23,079 nt of DNA from Ruminococcaceae bacterium UBA5401. Its GTDB lineage: Bacteria > Bacillota > Clostridia > Oscillospirales > Acutalibacteraceae. A program made the position numbers and the translations under genes. Location: contig DHOB01000066.1 of the NCBI GenBank assembly GCA_002409675.1, positions 19,055-42,133 of the forward strand. The letters run 5' to 3'. The notes under the pieces are model-generated. The model was given only the letters and a program-made list of their open reading frames with translations. It had not been told where the DNA came from and did no database searches. Shown here in pieces: positions 14,471 through 22,686 of the stretch; the first letter of the stretch is position 1, and the number at the start of each line of letters is the position of its first letter.

Positions 14471-17400
14471 TTATTGTTGCAAATTGTCAACTACGGCCAC
14501 ATTCCGCTCCCCCAGCAGCTTTTTCAGTTCCTGGACCAGCACGTCGTTCACGCTGACGCGCATGGAAACCGGCGCGAGCATCAGCTTTTTTTTGTCGCAG
14601 AAATAGATGTAAAGCGGCGTGGGGCCGTCGAAAACCGCCAGGTATTTGCAGGCCTTGCGGTACAGGGGGCTGTCCGCGCCGGGGACCTTGAGGTACAGGC
14701 CCGGCCGCCGGTGGGAGCGCCTGCGGGCGGCGCCCGTCTTTTCGCCGCGCGGGGGCGGCGCCTCGGCGATGTCCTGGCAGACCAGTTCGGGGTCCCGGTC
14801 CTCGCGGATGCTGAGGCGCGCCTCGGCCTTCACGATTTTGCCCTCCGCAATCAGGGCCGCGTATTCCGTGAGCGTGCTGGGGAACACGAGCATCTGGATG
14901 GAGCCGTACAGATCCTCCAGCGTGACGAACGCCATGGTGCTGTTGCTCTTGGTGACCTTGAGCCGCACTTTCTGGATGATGCCCAGCACCGTGGCGGTGT
15001 CGCCGTCACGCCAGCGGCTGTTCCCCTCCTTCGCCTCGGCGAGCTCGCCGAGGCGCACGGCGTGCAGCGCGCCGTACATCCCCGCATAGGCCGCCATCGG
15101 GTGGCCGGAAAGGTACATGCCGGTGACTTCCTTCTCCATGCCGAGCTTGTCCGCGGGGGAAAGGTCCGGCATGGGGCCGATGCGGAACTCCCCGCGCCCG
15201 GGGCCGGAGTCGTTGTCGAAAAAGCCGATCTGCCCCTCCACGTTCTGCTTGCGGTCCTCGTCCAGATAGTCCAGCACCGAGTCGACGCCGGAGAGCATCT
15301 GCCGCCGGTTCAGCCCCAGGCCGTCCAGCGCGCCGCTCTTGACGAGGCTTTCGAGCGCGCGGCGGTTCAGGCCGCCGTACATCCGCCTGCAGAAGTCGAA
15401 GAACCCCGTGAACCTGCCGCCCTTCTCCCGTTCGGCGACCAGCGAGTCGATGAATCCCCGGCCGAGGTTCCGCACGGCGAGCAGACCGAAGCGGATGTCT
15501 TTCCCCGAGACAGTGAAGCCGCTGCCGCTCTCGTTCACCTGGGGCGGCAGCACATGGATACCCAGGCGCAGGCACTCCGCGATATAGGCCGAGAGCTTGT
15601 TGGTGTTGTCCAGCACGCTGGAGAGCAGGGCCGCCATGTACTCGCGCGGGTAGTGGCACTTGAGCCACGCCGTCTGGTAGCTGACGACCGCGTAGGAGGC
15701 CGCGTGCGATTTGTTGAAGGCGTAGGAGGCGAAATTTGCCATTTCGCCGTAAATGGCCTCGGCGGTGGCCTCGTCCACGCCGCGGCGCACGCAGCCCTCC
15801 ACCTCGACCTCGCCCTTTTCGTTGACCAGGCCGTGGATGAAAATCTCCTTTTCGCGCGCCATCACGTCGTGCTTCTTTTTGCTCATGGCGCGGCGGACGA
15901 TGTCGGCGCGGCCGAGGGAATACCCCGCCAGCGTGCGGAAGATCTGCATGACCTGCTCCTGGTAGACGATGCAGCCGTAGGTGACGTTCAGGATGTTCTT
16001 CAGCAGCGGATGGCGGTAGGTCACCTTCGACGGGTTGTGCCGGTTCTCGATATAGCGCGGGATGGACTCCATCGGTCCCGGGCGGTACAGGGATATCACC
16101 GCTATGAGGTCCTCGATGTGTTCCGGCCGAAGCTGCATGATCACGCTGCGCATGCCGGCCGATTCAAACTGAAACACCCCGTCCGTCGCGCCGGCGCTCA
16201 GCATCTCGTAGACGGCCCGGTCGTCCATCGGGATGTCTTCGATGCGGAAGCCGGGCTTCTTTGCGGCGACCATGTCCTGCGCGTTCCGGATGACCGAGAG
16301 GTTCCGCAGGCCGAGGAAGTCCATCTTCAGCAGGCCAAGCTCCTCCAGCGTGGTCATGGTGTACTGCGTGACGACCGAGTCGCCGTTCTTGGCCAGCGGC
16401 ACGTATTCCGCGACCGGCCTGTCGGTGATGACGACGCCCGCCGCGTGGGTCGAGGCGTTGCGCGGCATGCCCTCCAGCTGCTTCGCCATGTCAATCAGGC
16501 TGTGGACCTGCGGGTCGGAGTCGTAGCGCTGCTTCAGCTCGCCGGAAGCCTCCAGCGCCCGGTCCAGCGTGATGTTCGGCTCCATCGGGACCAGCTTGGC
16601 GATCTCGTCCACCTTGGCGTAGGGGATGGCCATCGCGCGCCCGACGTCGCGGATGGAGCCGCGCGCGGCCATGGTGCCGAAGGTCACAATCTGCGCGACG
16701 TGGTCCGCGCCGTATTTCTGCACGACGTAGTCGATCATTTCGGGCCGGCGCTCGTCCGCGAAGTCGATGTCGAAATCCGGCATGCTCACGCGCTCCGGGT
16801 TCAGGAAGCGCTCGAACAGCAGGTTGTACCGGATGGGGTCGATGCCGGTGATGCCGATGCAGTAGGCGGCGAGGCTCCCCGCGCCGGAGCCGCGGCCCGG
16901 GCCCACGGGGATGCCGACCTCTTTCGCGTGGCGCACGAAGTCGTGCACAATCAGGTAATAGTTCACGTACCCCATCTTCTGGATGGTGTCCAGCTCATAT
17001 TCGAGCCGCTTCACAATCTTTTCGTCCGGGTGCTCGCCGTACCGGCGGTGCAGCCCCTCGAAGCATTTTTCACGGAAATAGGCGACGTTGTCCTGCCCGT
17101 TCGGCGTGTCGAACCGGGGCAGCTTGGTCTTGCCGAACTCGAACTCCACATGGCAGCGCCGCGCAATCTTCACGGTGTTGTCGGCGGCTTCCGGCACCTG
17201 GGGAAACAGGGCGCGCATTTCCTCTTCCGTCTTGAAATAGTACTGGTCGCTGCCGAACTCCATGGCGTCCCTGTCCTGGATCGTGTGGTTGGTCTGGATG
17301 CAGAGCAGGATGCGGTGCATCTCGCTGTCTTCGGGGCGGATGTAATGGCAGTCGTTCGTCACGACGAGCGGAATCCCCGTCTCGCGGGAGAGGCGGATGA

Positions 17401-17962
17401 TGGAGGGGTTGATGGCCTTCTGCTCCCGCAGGCCGTGGTCCTGAAGCTCCAGGTAAAAGTTCCCGCGGCCGAAGATGCCGTCGTAGCGCAGGGCGGCGGC
17501 CCTGGCGGCGTCGTAGTCGCCCGCGAGGAGGCAGCGCGGTATCTCGCCCGCCAGGCAGGCGGAAAGCGCAATCAGGCCTTCATGGTACTGCCGGAGCAGG
17601 TCGTAGTCCACGCGCGGCTTGGAGTAAAAGCCCTCCGTCCAGGATTTGGAGACCATGGCGATCAGGTTCTGGTACCCCGTGTTGTTCTCGCACAGAAGCA
17701 CCAGGTGCCTGTTTTCGGAATCCAGCTCGTGGGTCTTGTCGAACCGGGTCCTCGGCGCGACGTAGACCTCGCATCCGATGATGGGGTTGATGCCCTTCGC
17801 CTTGGCGGCCTTGTAGAAATCCACGGCCCCGTACATCACGCCGTGGTCGGTCACGGCGACGGCGGGCGCCCCGCGCTGCGCGGCGGTGTCCACCAGCCGG
17901 TCGATGCGGCAGGCGCCGTCCAGCAGGCTGTACTCGCTGTGCACATGAAGATGGACGAACAA
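14471..17962 (-). CDS. dnaE: DNA polymerase III subunit alpha (DnaE1 type)
   Basis: The replicative polymerase catalytic subunit, 1163 residues, a typical DnaE1 length. The start is TTG 17960-17962, nine bases after AAGGAG, which overlaps the whiA stop. The N-terminal PHP domain (1-270) keeps H6, H8, D15, H40, E65, H86, C136, D204 and H206, the full set of metal ligands of active PHP exonucleases. The polymerase core has GPGRGSGAGSLAAY (354-367) and PDFDIDF (395-401, catalytic D398 and D400). Helix-hairpin-helix and OB-fold regions follow: VLGIIQKVRLKVTKSNSTMA is the start of the OB-fold. Its place between whiA and pfkA is conserved in clostridia. It probably works together with PolC encoded elsewhere, as in other Bacillota. 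Confidence 0.98.
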   Translation of the reverse strand: MFVHLHVHSEYSLLDGACRIDRLVDTAAQRGAPAVAVTDHGVMYGAVDFYKAAKAKGINPIIGCEVYVAPRTRFDKTHELDSENRHLVLLCENNTGYQNLIAMVSKSWTEGFYSKPRVDYDLLRQYHEGLIALSACLAGEIPRCLLAGDYDAARAAALRYDGIFGRGNFYLELQDHGLREQKAINPSIIRLSRETGIPLVVTNDCHYIRPEDSEMHRILLCIQTNHTIQDRDAMEFGSDQYYFKTEEEMRALFPQVPEAADNTVKIARRCHVEFEFGKTKLPRFDTPNGQDNVAYFREKCFEGLHRRYGEHPDEKIVKRLEYELDTIQKMGYVNYYLIVHDFVRHAKEVGIPVGPGRGSGAGSLAAYCIGITGIDPIRYNLLFERFLNPERVSMPDFDIDFADERRPEMIDYVVQKYGADHVAQIVTFGTMAARGSIRDVGRAMAIPYAKVDEIAKLVPMEPNITLDRALEASGELKQRYDSDPQVHSLIDMAKQLEGMPRNASTHAAGVVITDRPVAEYVPLAKNGDSVVTQYTMTTLEELGLLKMDFLGLRNLSVIRNAQDMVAAKKPGFRIEDIPMDDRAVYEMLSAGATDGVFQFESAGMRSVIMQLRPEHIEDLIAVISLYRPGPMESIPRYIENRHNPSKVTYRHPLLKNILNVTYGCIVYQEQVMQIFRTLAGYSLGRADIVRRAMSKKKHDVMAREKEIFIHGLVNEKGEVEVEGCVRRGVDEATAEAIYGEMANFASYAFNKSHAASYAVVSYQTAWLKCHYPREYMAALLSSVLDNTNKLSAYIAECLRLGIHVLPPQVNESGSGFTVSGKDIRFGLLAVRNLGRGFIDSLVAEREKGGRFTGFFDFCRRMYGGLNRRALESLVKSGALDGLGLNRRQMLSGVDSVLDYLDEDRKQNVEGQIGFFDNDSGPGRGEFRIGPMPDLSPADKLGMEKEVTGMYLSGHPMAAYAGMYGALHAVRLGELAEAKEGNSRWRDGDTATVLGIIQKVRLKVTKSNSTMAFVTLEDLYGSIQMLVFPSTLTEYAALIAEGKIVKAEARLSIREDRDPELVCQDIAEAPPPRGEKTGAARRRSHRRPGLYLKVPGADSPLYRKACKYLAVFDGPTPLYIYFCDKKKLMLAPVSMRVSVNDVLVQELKKLLGERNVAVVDNLQQ

Positions 17963-17967
17963 AAGGG

Positions 17968-18906
17968 TCAGCTCCTTTTCAGGTTTGCGCCGCCCGGCAC
18001 ACGCTCCGCGATCTCAAGGATGCGCCGCAGGCGGTGGTGGACGCCGGAGCGGCTCAGCGGCGGAGAAAGGCGCTGCCCCAGCTCGCGCAGCGAAAGCTCC
18101 GGGTGGTGCAGGCGCAGGGCGGCGAGGGCGCGCAGCTCCCGCGGCAGCAGGGAAAAGCCCCCCGCGCTCTTGATTTTCTGAATCGCGAGGACCTCCCCGG
18201 CCGCGGCGGAAGCCGTTTTGCCGAGGTTGGCCGTCTCGAAATTGGTCTGCCGGTTCACGGTGTTGCGCAGGTCCTTGAGCATGCGCACCTGCAGCAGGCG
18301 CATCGCGGCGTCCGGCGCGCCGAGGTAGGTGAGAAAATCCGCCACGCGCTGCGCTCCCTTCAGGTAGACGACGTACGCGCCGCCGCGGCGGGAAACGCGC
18401 GGCTCCGGGTCCAGGCCGAGGATGTCCCGCATCAGGCCGAAAAGGTCGTTCGCCAGGTTGCGGTGCGGGACGGAATATTCCAGGTGGTACTCCCGGCCCG
18501 GGTCGGCCGCCGTGCCGCAGGCCAGAAAAGCGCCCCGCAGGAACGCGCGGCGGCAGCACTCGTTCTCCAGATTGGCGAGGTTGATGCGCAGGCTGACTTC
18601 CCGCCCCGTGTGCCCCAGGGCCGCCAGCACCCGGCCCGCCTGGGTCGGGTCGGCGGCGCGGGCCGTGTAGACGCCCGGTCCGTGCCGGCGCGGCCGCGGG
18701 GGCAGGACCTCCATCACCGCGCCGGTCACTTCGGCCGCAAACTGCGCCGCGCGCCGGGCGACGCCGCGGTTCGCGGTCGCAAGCGACACGCCGGCCGGCG
18801 AGAAGCCGCGCCCGAACAGCAGCAGGCCGTAGCATTCCGCCCGGCGGCAGCAGGGCCGCGGCGAAAGCCGGCACAGCTCGTTTTTCGCTTCGGATGAAAA
18901 GGACAC
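17968..18906 (-). CDS. whiA: DNA-binding protein WhiA
   Basis: A 312-residue protein starting at GTG 18904-18906, eight bases after GGAGG. WhiA is a DNA-binding regulator that controls sporulation in actinomycetes and affects division and chromosome segregation in Firmicutes. N-terminal region MSFSSEAKNELCRL is family-typical. The degenerate LAGLIDADG homing-endonuclease-like core covers about 115-210 (CCRRAFLRGAFLACGT). The C-terminal helix-turn-helix region is seen at LSLRELGQRLSPPLSRSGVH (271-290). Its start follows the rapZ stop by 16 bases and its stop precedes dnaE by five, so it is fully embedded in the operon. In most Firmicutes yvcK would come between rapZ and whiA; here it does not. 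Confidence 0.96.
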   Translation of the reverse strand: MSFSSEAKNELCRLSPRPCCRRAECYGLLLFGRGFSPAGVSLATANRGVARRAAQFAAEVTGAVMEVLPPRPRRHGPGVYTARAADPTQAGRVLAALGHTGREVSLRINLANLENECCRRAFLRGAFLACGTAADPGREYHLEYSVPHRNLANDLFGLMRDILGLDPEPRVSRRGGAYVVYLKGAQRVADFLTYLGAPDAAMRLLQVRMLKDLRNTVNRQTNFETANLGKTASAAAGEVLAIQKIKSAGGFSLLPRELRALAALRLHHPELSLRELGQRLSPPLSRSGVHHRLRRILEIAERVPGGANLKRS

Positions 18907-18922
18907 GGCCCCCGCCTCCGGA

Positions 18923-19783
18923 TTATTTTTTCTGGATGTCCCGGTGGTTGACGCTCGCGCGCAGGTTCTGTGCCAGAAGGTGCTCGTACAGGACCTGCGC
19001 CAGCGTGACGGACCGGTGGTGCCCGCCCGTACAGCCGATGGCGATGACGAGCTGGCTCTTCCCCTCGTTGCAGTAGAGCGGAATCATATAGTCGATGAGG
19101 TCGAACAGCCGCTTGACGAAGCCCCTGGTCTCGTCCGACTTCATCACATACTCCCGCACGGGCCGGTCGAGGCCCGTCAGGTGCTTGAGGCTCTCCACAT
19201 AAAACGGGTTCGGCAGGCAGCGCACGTCGAAGACCAGGTCGGCCTCCGTCGGGAGGCCGAACTTGAACCCGAACGACAGGCAGTGGATCATCAGCGCGTC
19301 CGAGGCGTCGCCGAGGAACAGGCTGGAGATGCGCTCTTTGAGCTGGGCGGGCGAGAGGTACGAGGTGTCGATGATATAGTCCGCGCGCTCCCGCACGGGG
19401 CGCAGCACGTTGCGCTCCAGCTTGACGGCCTGCTCCAGAGAACCGAGGCAGTTGTCCGCCAAAGGATGCTTGCGCCGCGTCTCTTTGAAGCGGTTGATGA
19501 GCACATAGTCGTTCGCGTCGAGGAACAGGATTTTATACTCCTTGTGCTCGGCCGTCATCTGGTCCAGCGTCTGAATCAGGCTGGAGAACATGTCCCCCCC
19601 GCGGATGTCCGTGACCACCGCCACGCGGGAAAGGGCCCCCTTCGCCTGCTGCGACAGCTCGTAGAACGTGGTGATCAGCTTGGGCGGGATGTTGTCGGCG
19701 CAGAAAAAGCCGATGTCTTCCAGCGCGTTGTTCGCCCGCGTTTTCCCCGCGCCGGAAAGCCCCGTAACGATTAGAAATTCCAT
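18923..19783 (-). CDS. rapZ: RapZ/YvcJ nucleotide-binding protein
   Basis: A 286-residue P-loop protein, the standard length of the RapZ (YvcJ) family. Walker A is GLSGAGKT (8-15), Walker B-like segments are in AVVTDIRGG (55-63), and DTSYLSP follows at 139-145. The C-terminal metabolite-sensing domain contains FDVRCLPNP (185-193) and the characteristic GCTGGHHRS (250-258). In enterobacteria RapZ senses glucosamine-6-phosphate and steers small-RNA control of GlmS; in Firmicutes YvcJ hydrolyses nucleotides and affects competence. Placement directly after murB (24-base gap) fits a link to cell-wall precursor supply. ATG 19781-19783 follows GGGAG eight bases upstream. Confidence 0.97.
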   Translation of the reverse strand: MEFLIVTGLSGAGKTRANNALEDIGFFCADNIPPKLITTFYELSQQAKGALSRVAVVTDIRGGDMFSSLIQTLDQMTAEHKEYKILFLDANDYVLINRFKETRRKHPLADNCLGSLEQAVKLERNVLRPVRERADYIIDTSYLSPAQLKERISSLFLGDASDALMIHCLSFGFKFGLPTEADLVFDVRCLPNPFYVESLKHLTGLDRPVREYVMKSDETRGFVKRLFDLIDYMIPLYCNEGKSQLVIAIGCTGGHHRSVTLAQVLYEHLLAQNLRASVNHRDIQKK

Positions 19784-19807
19784 TCCTCATGCTCCCTCAG
19801 AGTTCCG

Positions 19808-20716
19808 TCAGCCGACCATCCGCACCTCGCATTCCAGCCGGACCCCGGTCTGCCGGAGCACGGTCTGCCGGATGACGGCAATCAGTTTTTTCACATCCTC
19901 GCAGGTCGCCCCGCCCAGATTTACGATGAACCCCGCGTGCTTCCCGCTGACGGCCGCCCCGCCGACGCGCCGGCCCTTCAGGCCGCACTGCTCAATCAGC
20001 GCCCCGGCGAAGTGGCCTTTCGGCCGCTTGAACACGCTGCCGGCGCTCGGCAGGTCCAGCGGCTGTTTTTCCCGCCGCCGGCGGTACAGCTCTTCCATCC
20101 GGGCGGAGATTTCCTCCCGGTTCCCGTGCCGCAGGGCTATCCGCAGGCCCGTGATGCAGTATCCGCCGCCCGAATACGCGCTGTGCCGGTAGCCGAACTC
20201 CAGCTCTTCGCCCCGGAAGATACCGGCTTTTCCGTCCCGCGCGACGTGCGAGCAGGCGGCGATCACTTCCGAGACGCTGTGGTCGTAGGCGCCGGCGTTC
20301 ATGAACGCCGCCCCGCCCGCCGAGCCGGGGATGCCCCACGCGAACTCCAGCCCCGTCAGCGCGCAGCGGCGCGCAAAGCTGCACACCGCCGCCAGCGACG
20401 CCCCGGCGCCGCACTCCAGAGCCGTCTCGCCGCAGAGCTCGACCCTGCGGAATCCCCCGCCGAACGAAACGACCGCGCCGCGGATCCCCTCGTCCGAAAC
20501 CAGCAGGTTCGAGCCGTTGCCGAGCGGAAAGACGGGAATTTCCAGCTCCGCCGCCCTGCGGCAGAGCTTCTGCAGCGACGGGCGGTCCTCCACGGTCAGA
20601 AACAGGTCGGCCGGCCCGCCGATTTTAAAGGTGGTGTGCCGGCTCATGGGTTCCCCGTACCGCGCTTCGCATCCGAGCGACCGCGCGAGGCTCCCCAGTT
20701 CTTCAATCCGGTTCAT
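19808..20716 (-). CDS. murB: UDP-N-acetylenolpyruvoylglucosamine reductase MurB
   Basis: MurB reduces UDP-GlcNAc-enolpyruvate to UDP-MurNAc with FAD and NADPH. The 302 residues indicate the short type II form common in Gram-positive bacteria. FAD-binding motifs are TTFKIGGPAD (28-37), GNGSNLL (67-72) and GIPGSAGGAAFMNAGAYD (128-145). The catalytic serine is S227 in GSVFKRP (226-232), and the catalytic glutamate is probably E297 in ECEVR. The ribosome binding site GGAGGAAGCT directly before ATG 20716 is ideal. It starts 12 bases after the PHP phosphatase stop. It supplies the precursor later used by MurE and MurF, encoded at the other end of the window. Confidence 0.97.
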   Translation of the reverse strand: MNRIEELGSLARSLGCEARYGEPMSRHTTFKIGGPADLFLTVEDRPSLQKLCRRAAELEIPVFPLGNGSNLLVSDEGIRGAVVSFGGGFRRVELCGETALECGAGASLAAVCSFARRCALTGLEFAWGIPGSAGGAAFMNAGAYDHSVSEVIAACSHVARDGKAGIFRGEELEFGYRHSAYSGGGYCITGLRIALRHGNREEISARMEELYRRRREKQPLDLPSAGSVFKRPKGHFAGALIEQCGLKGRRVGGAAVSGKHAGFIVNLGGATCEDVKKLIAVIRQTVLRQTGVRLECEVRMVG

Positions 20717-20728
20717 AGCTTCCTCCGG

Positions 20729-21469
20729 TCAGTCCGACGTTTGTTCCCGGAACACGCCGGTGTACTGCTTCAGGTAGGCGCGGAAGCGCTCCACGCTGGA
20801 GTTGACCACCAGCTCCTCCGGGAATTCGATTTCTTTCAGCAGCTTCAAACTGTGCTCGAAGTGCCCGACCAGCGTGGAAAAATGGGCGTCGGAGTCCACG
20901 ATGACGGGGACCCCGTGCTTTTTGCAGAGCTTCATAATCCGCACGCAGTTTTGCACCGAACCCGGGCGACCCGTGAACGTCTCTTCGTTGAGCTCGACCA
21001 GCTTGCCCTGCCGGCCGAACTCGGGGAGCACCCGCTCATAGTCGAAGCGGTACTCCTCGGTGCCGCAGTGGCCGATCACGTTCACGTTCGGGTCCTTCGC
21101 CACGTTCAGCCACGCGTGCGTGACCTCATCCGGCGTGGGGGCAAAGTCCTTGAGGACCGGGTGGTGCATCGAGGCGACGACCCAGTCCAGCACTTTGGCG
21201 TCCTTCTCCAGCAGGTCGAGGTTCCCCTCGAAATCGACGACGTTCGCCTCCTCCCCCCGCAGGACGAGGACGCCCTCCAGCACGCGTGGAAGGGTGGTCA
21301 TGTTTTTGAAGTACCAGGCGCCGGGCGAGCCCGGCATCCGGTACCCGTGGTCGGTGATGGCGACGGCGTACAGTTTCCGCTGCGCCGCGGCGTGGACCAT
21401 CTCCTGCACGGTGCTGTACGCGTGGGTGGAGGCGACGGTGTGCATATGGGTGTCGGCAATCAGATTCAT
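20729..21469 (-). CDS. PHP domain phosphatase, YcdX type
   Basis: A 246-residue metal-dependent phosphatase of the YcdX branch. It has the four PHP motifs: DTHMHT with H8 and H10, TDHG (D40, H41), the glutamate in RGEEAN (about 73) with the SMHHP segment (H102, H103), GHCGTEEYRFD around H134, and VDSDAHF (D192, D194, H196). These histidines and aspartates form a trinuclear metal site. The natural substrate is unknown for most members. ATG 21469 follows GGAG six bases upstream. It lies 85 bases after hprK, the longest gap within the hprK-dnaE series; that gap is AT-rich but contains no convincing promoter or terminator. Confidence 0.92.
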   Translation of the reverse strand: MNLIADTHMHTVASTHAYSTVQEMVHAAAQRKLYAVAITDHGYRMPGSPGAWYFKNMTTLPRVLEGVLVLRGEEANVVDFEGNLDLLEKDAKVLDWVVASMHHPVLKDFAPTPDEVTHAWLNVAKDPNVNVIGHCGTEEYRFDYERVLPEFGRQGKLVELNEETFTGRPGSVQNCVRIMKLCKKHGVPVIVDSDAHFSTLVGHFEHSLKLLKEIEFPEELVVNSSVERFRAYLKQYTGVFREQTSD

Positions 21470-21554
21470 TTTCTGCTCCGTTTCCTTGGAAAATTTCTAT
21501 GAAAAATATAAATTCATTAATTCATTGTGTTTTTGGCTCCGGGCCGCGCCGGGC

Positions 21555-22520
21555 CTAAAAATTCAGCTTGACCTTTTTCTCGGCGTCCTTGTCGACCGGG
21601 TTGTCCATTCCCAGGTTTTTCAGCAGCTCCTGCGCGGCGTTGTACCCCATCTTTTTCTGGCGGTTGTTCATGGCGGCCACCTCGATGATGATGGCGAGGT
21701 TGCGGCCCGGCTTGACGGGGATGGTCAGCACGGGAACCTTGATGCCGAGGATCTCGGTGAACTCGTTCTCAAGCCCCATGCGGTCGTAGACTTTCTGATT
21801 GTCCCAAATCTCCAGGTTGATGACCATGTCGATTTTTTCGGTCAGCTTGACCGCGCCCATGCCGAAAATCCTGCGCGCGTTGATAATCCCTATGCCGCGC
21901 ACCTCGATAAAATGCTTGATGTTGTCGGGCGCCTCGCCGACCAGCGACTTGTTGGAGACCCGGCGGATGATCACGGCGTCGTCGGCGACCAGCCGGTGCC
22001 CGCGCTTGATGAGCTCGATGGCGGTCTCGCTCTTGCCGACGCCGCTGTCGCCCACCAGCAGGATGCCCTCGCCGTAGACTTCCACCAGCACGCCGTGCCG
22101 CGTGATGCGCGGCGCGAGCTCCACGTTCATATAGGCCACCAGGCTCGCCACAAGGGTGGAGGTCGTCTCCGGCGTGCTCAGCAGGGGCACGCCGTTCTTT
22201 CGGGTGGCCTCCAGCAGCTCCGGCACCGGCCGCAGGTTGCGCGCGATAATCGCCGCCGGCGGCCTGCGGGAAAACAGCGCGTCCAGCACGATGGACCGCT
22301 GCTGCGGCGGGGTCGCGTTCAGAAAGGCGGTCTCCGCATTCCCGAAAATCAGGATGCGGCTCCTGTCGTAATAGTCGAAGAATCCGTTCAGCTCCAGGCC
22401 GGGGCGGTTCACGTCCGGCGAAGAAATCAGGATTTTATCCGGGTCGCACGGCATGCTGATGACGTTCAGCGAAAGTTCCTTCATGATTTTTGAAAGGGAC
22501 ACGGTATATGTGACAGCCAT
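21555..22520 (-). CDS. hprK: HPr kinase/phosphorylase
   Basis: A bifunctional enzyme that phosphorylates Ser46 of HPr at high fructose-1,6-bisphosphate and removes it at high phosphate, the central sensor of carbon catabolite repression in Bacillota. The length is 321 residues (family about 310). Seen are the N-terminal domain with NRPGLELNGFFDYY (38-51), a pre-P-loop RHGVLVEVYG (H142), P-loop GDSGVGKS (157-164) and the family signature FIEVRGIGIINAR (204-216). ATG 22518-22520 is preceded by a loose AGGG box, and the N-terminus aligns with known HprK starts. A promoter at 22594-22622 makes it the first gene of the series. Its activator, fructose-1,6-bisphosphate, is made by PfkA at the far end of the same series. 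Confidence 0.97.
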   Translation of the reverse strand: MAVTYTVSLSKIMKELSLNVISMPCDPDKILISSPDVNRPGLELNGFFDYYDRSRILIFGNAETAFLNATPPQQRSIVLDALFSRRPPAAIIARNLRPVPELLEATRKNGVPLLSTPETTSTLVASLVAYMNVELAPRITRHGVLVEVYGEGILLVGDSGVGKSETAIELIKRGHRLVADDAVIIRRVSNKSLVGEAPDNIKHFIEVRGIGIINARRIFGMGAVKLTEKIDMVINLEIWDNQKVYDRMGLENEFTEILGIKVPVLTIPVKPGRNLAIIIEVAAMNNRQKKMGYNAAQELLKNLGMDNPVDKDAEKKVKLNF

Positions 22521-22593
22521 TGGATTCCCTGCCTTCCCTGCTTTGCAGCAAAGCGCATCCGCGCATTTCTTTTCAAAACTTCTTCCTGAAACT

Positions 22594-22622
22594 ATTATAT
22601 CTCAACCGTGGAAAACTTTAAA
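22594..22622 (-). promoter_or_regulatory. Promoter of the hprK series
   Basis: Minus strand: -35 TTTAAA (22617-22622), 17-base spacer, -10 a perfect TATAAT (22594-22599). The predicted start near 22587 gives a leader of about 67 bases. Confidence 0.75.
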
Positions 22623-22640
22623 GAAGTTCCGTGAAAATTT

Positions 22641-22665
22641 CCCCGCCCGGAAAAGCCGGGCGGGG
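22641..22665 (-). terminator. Probable terminator of the M18 aminopeptidase gene
   Basis: A perfect 10-base-pair GC-rich stem (22641-22650 with 22656-22665), loop of five. On the minus strand it is followed by AAATTTTC, so the T-run is short and displaced. It lies 21 bases after the aminopeptidase stop and just upstream of the hprK promoter. Confidence 0.6.
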
Positions 22666-22686
22666 AAAAGGCGGGAAAAAAAGCCC

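Noticed and set aside
14474..18181. A 1235-codon open frame on the plus strand opposite dnaE and the end of whiA
   Set aside because: It is a mirror of GC-rich codon use in dnaE. The translation is His/Val/Arg/Ala-rich with no domain, and dnaE on the other strand has clear full-length homology.
21495..21530. AT-rich stretch between hprK and the PHP gene as an internal promoter
   Set aside because: TATATT is present, but no -35 box is found at a workable distance; the GC-rich hairpin beside it has no T-run and is no terminator.
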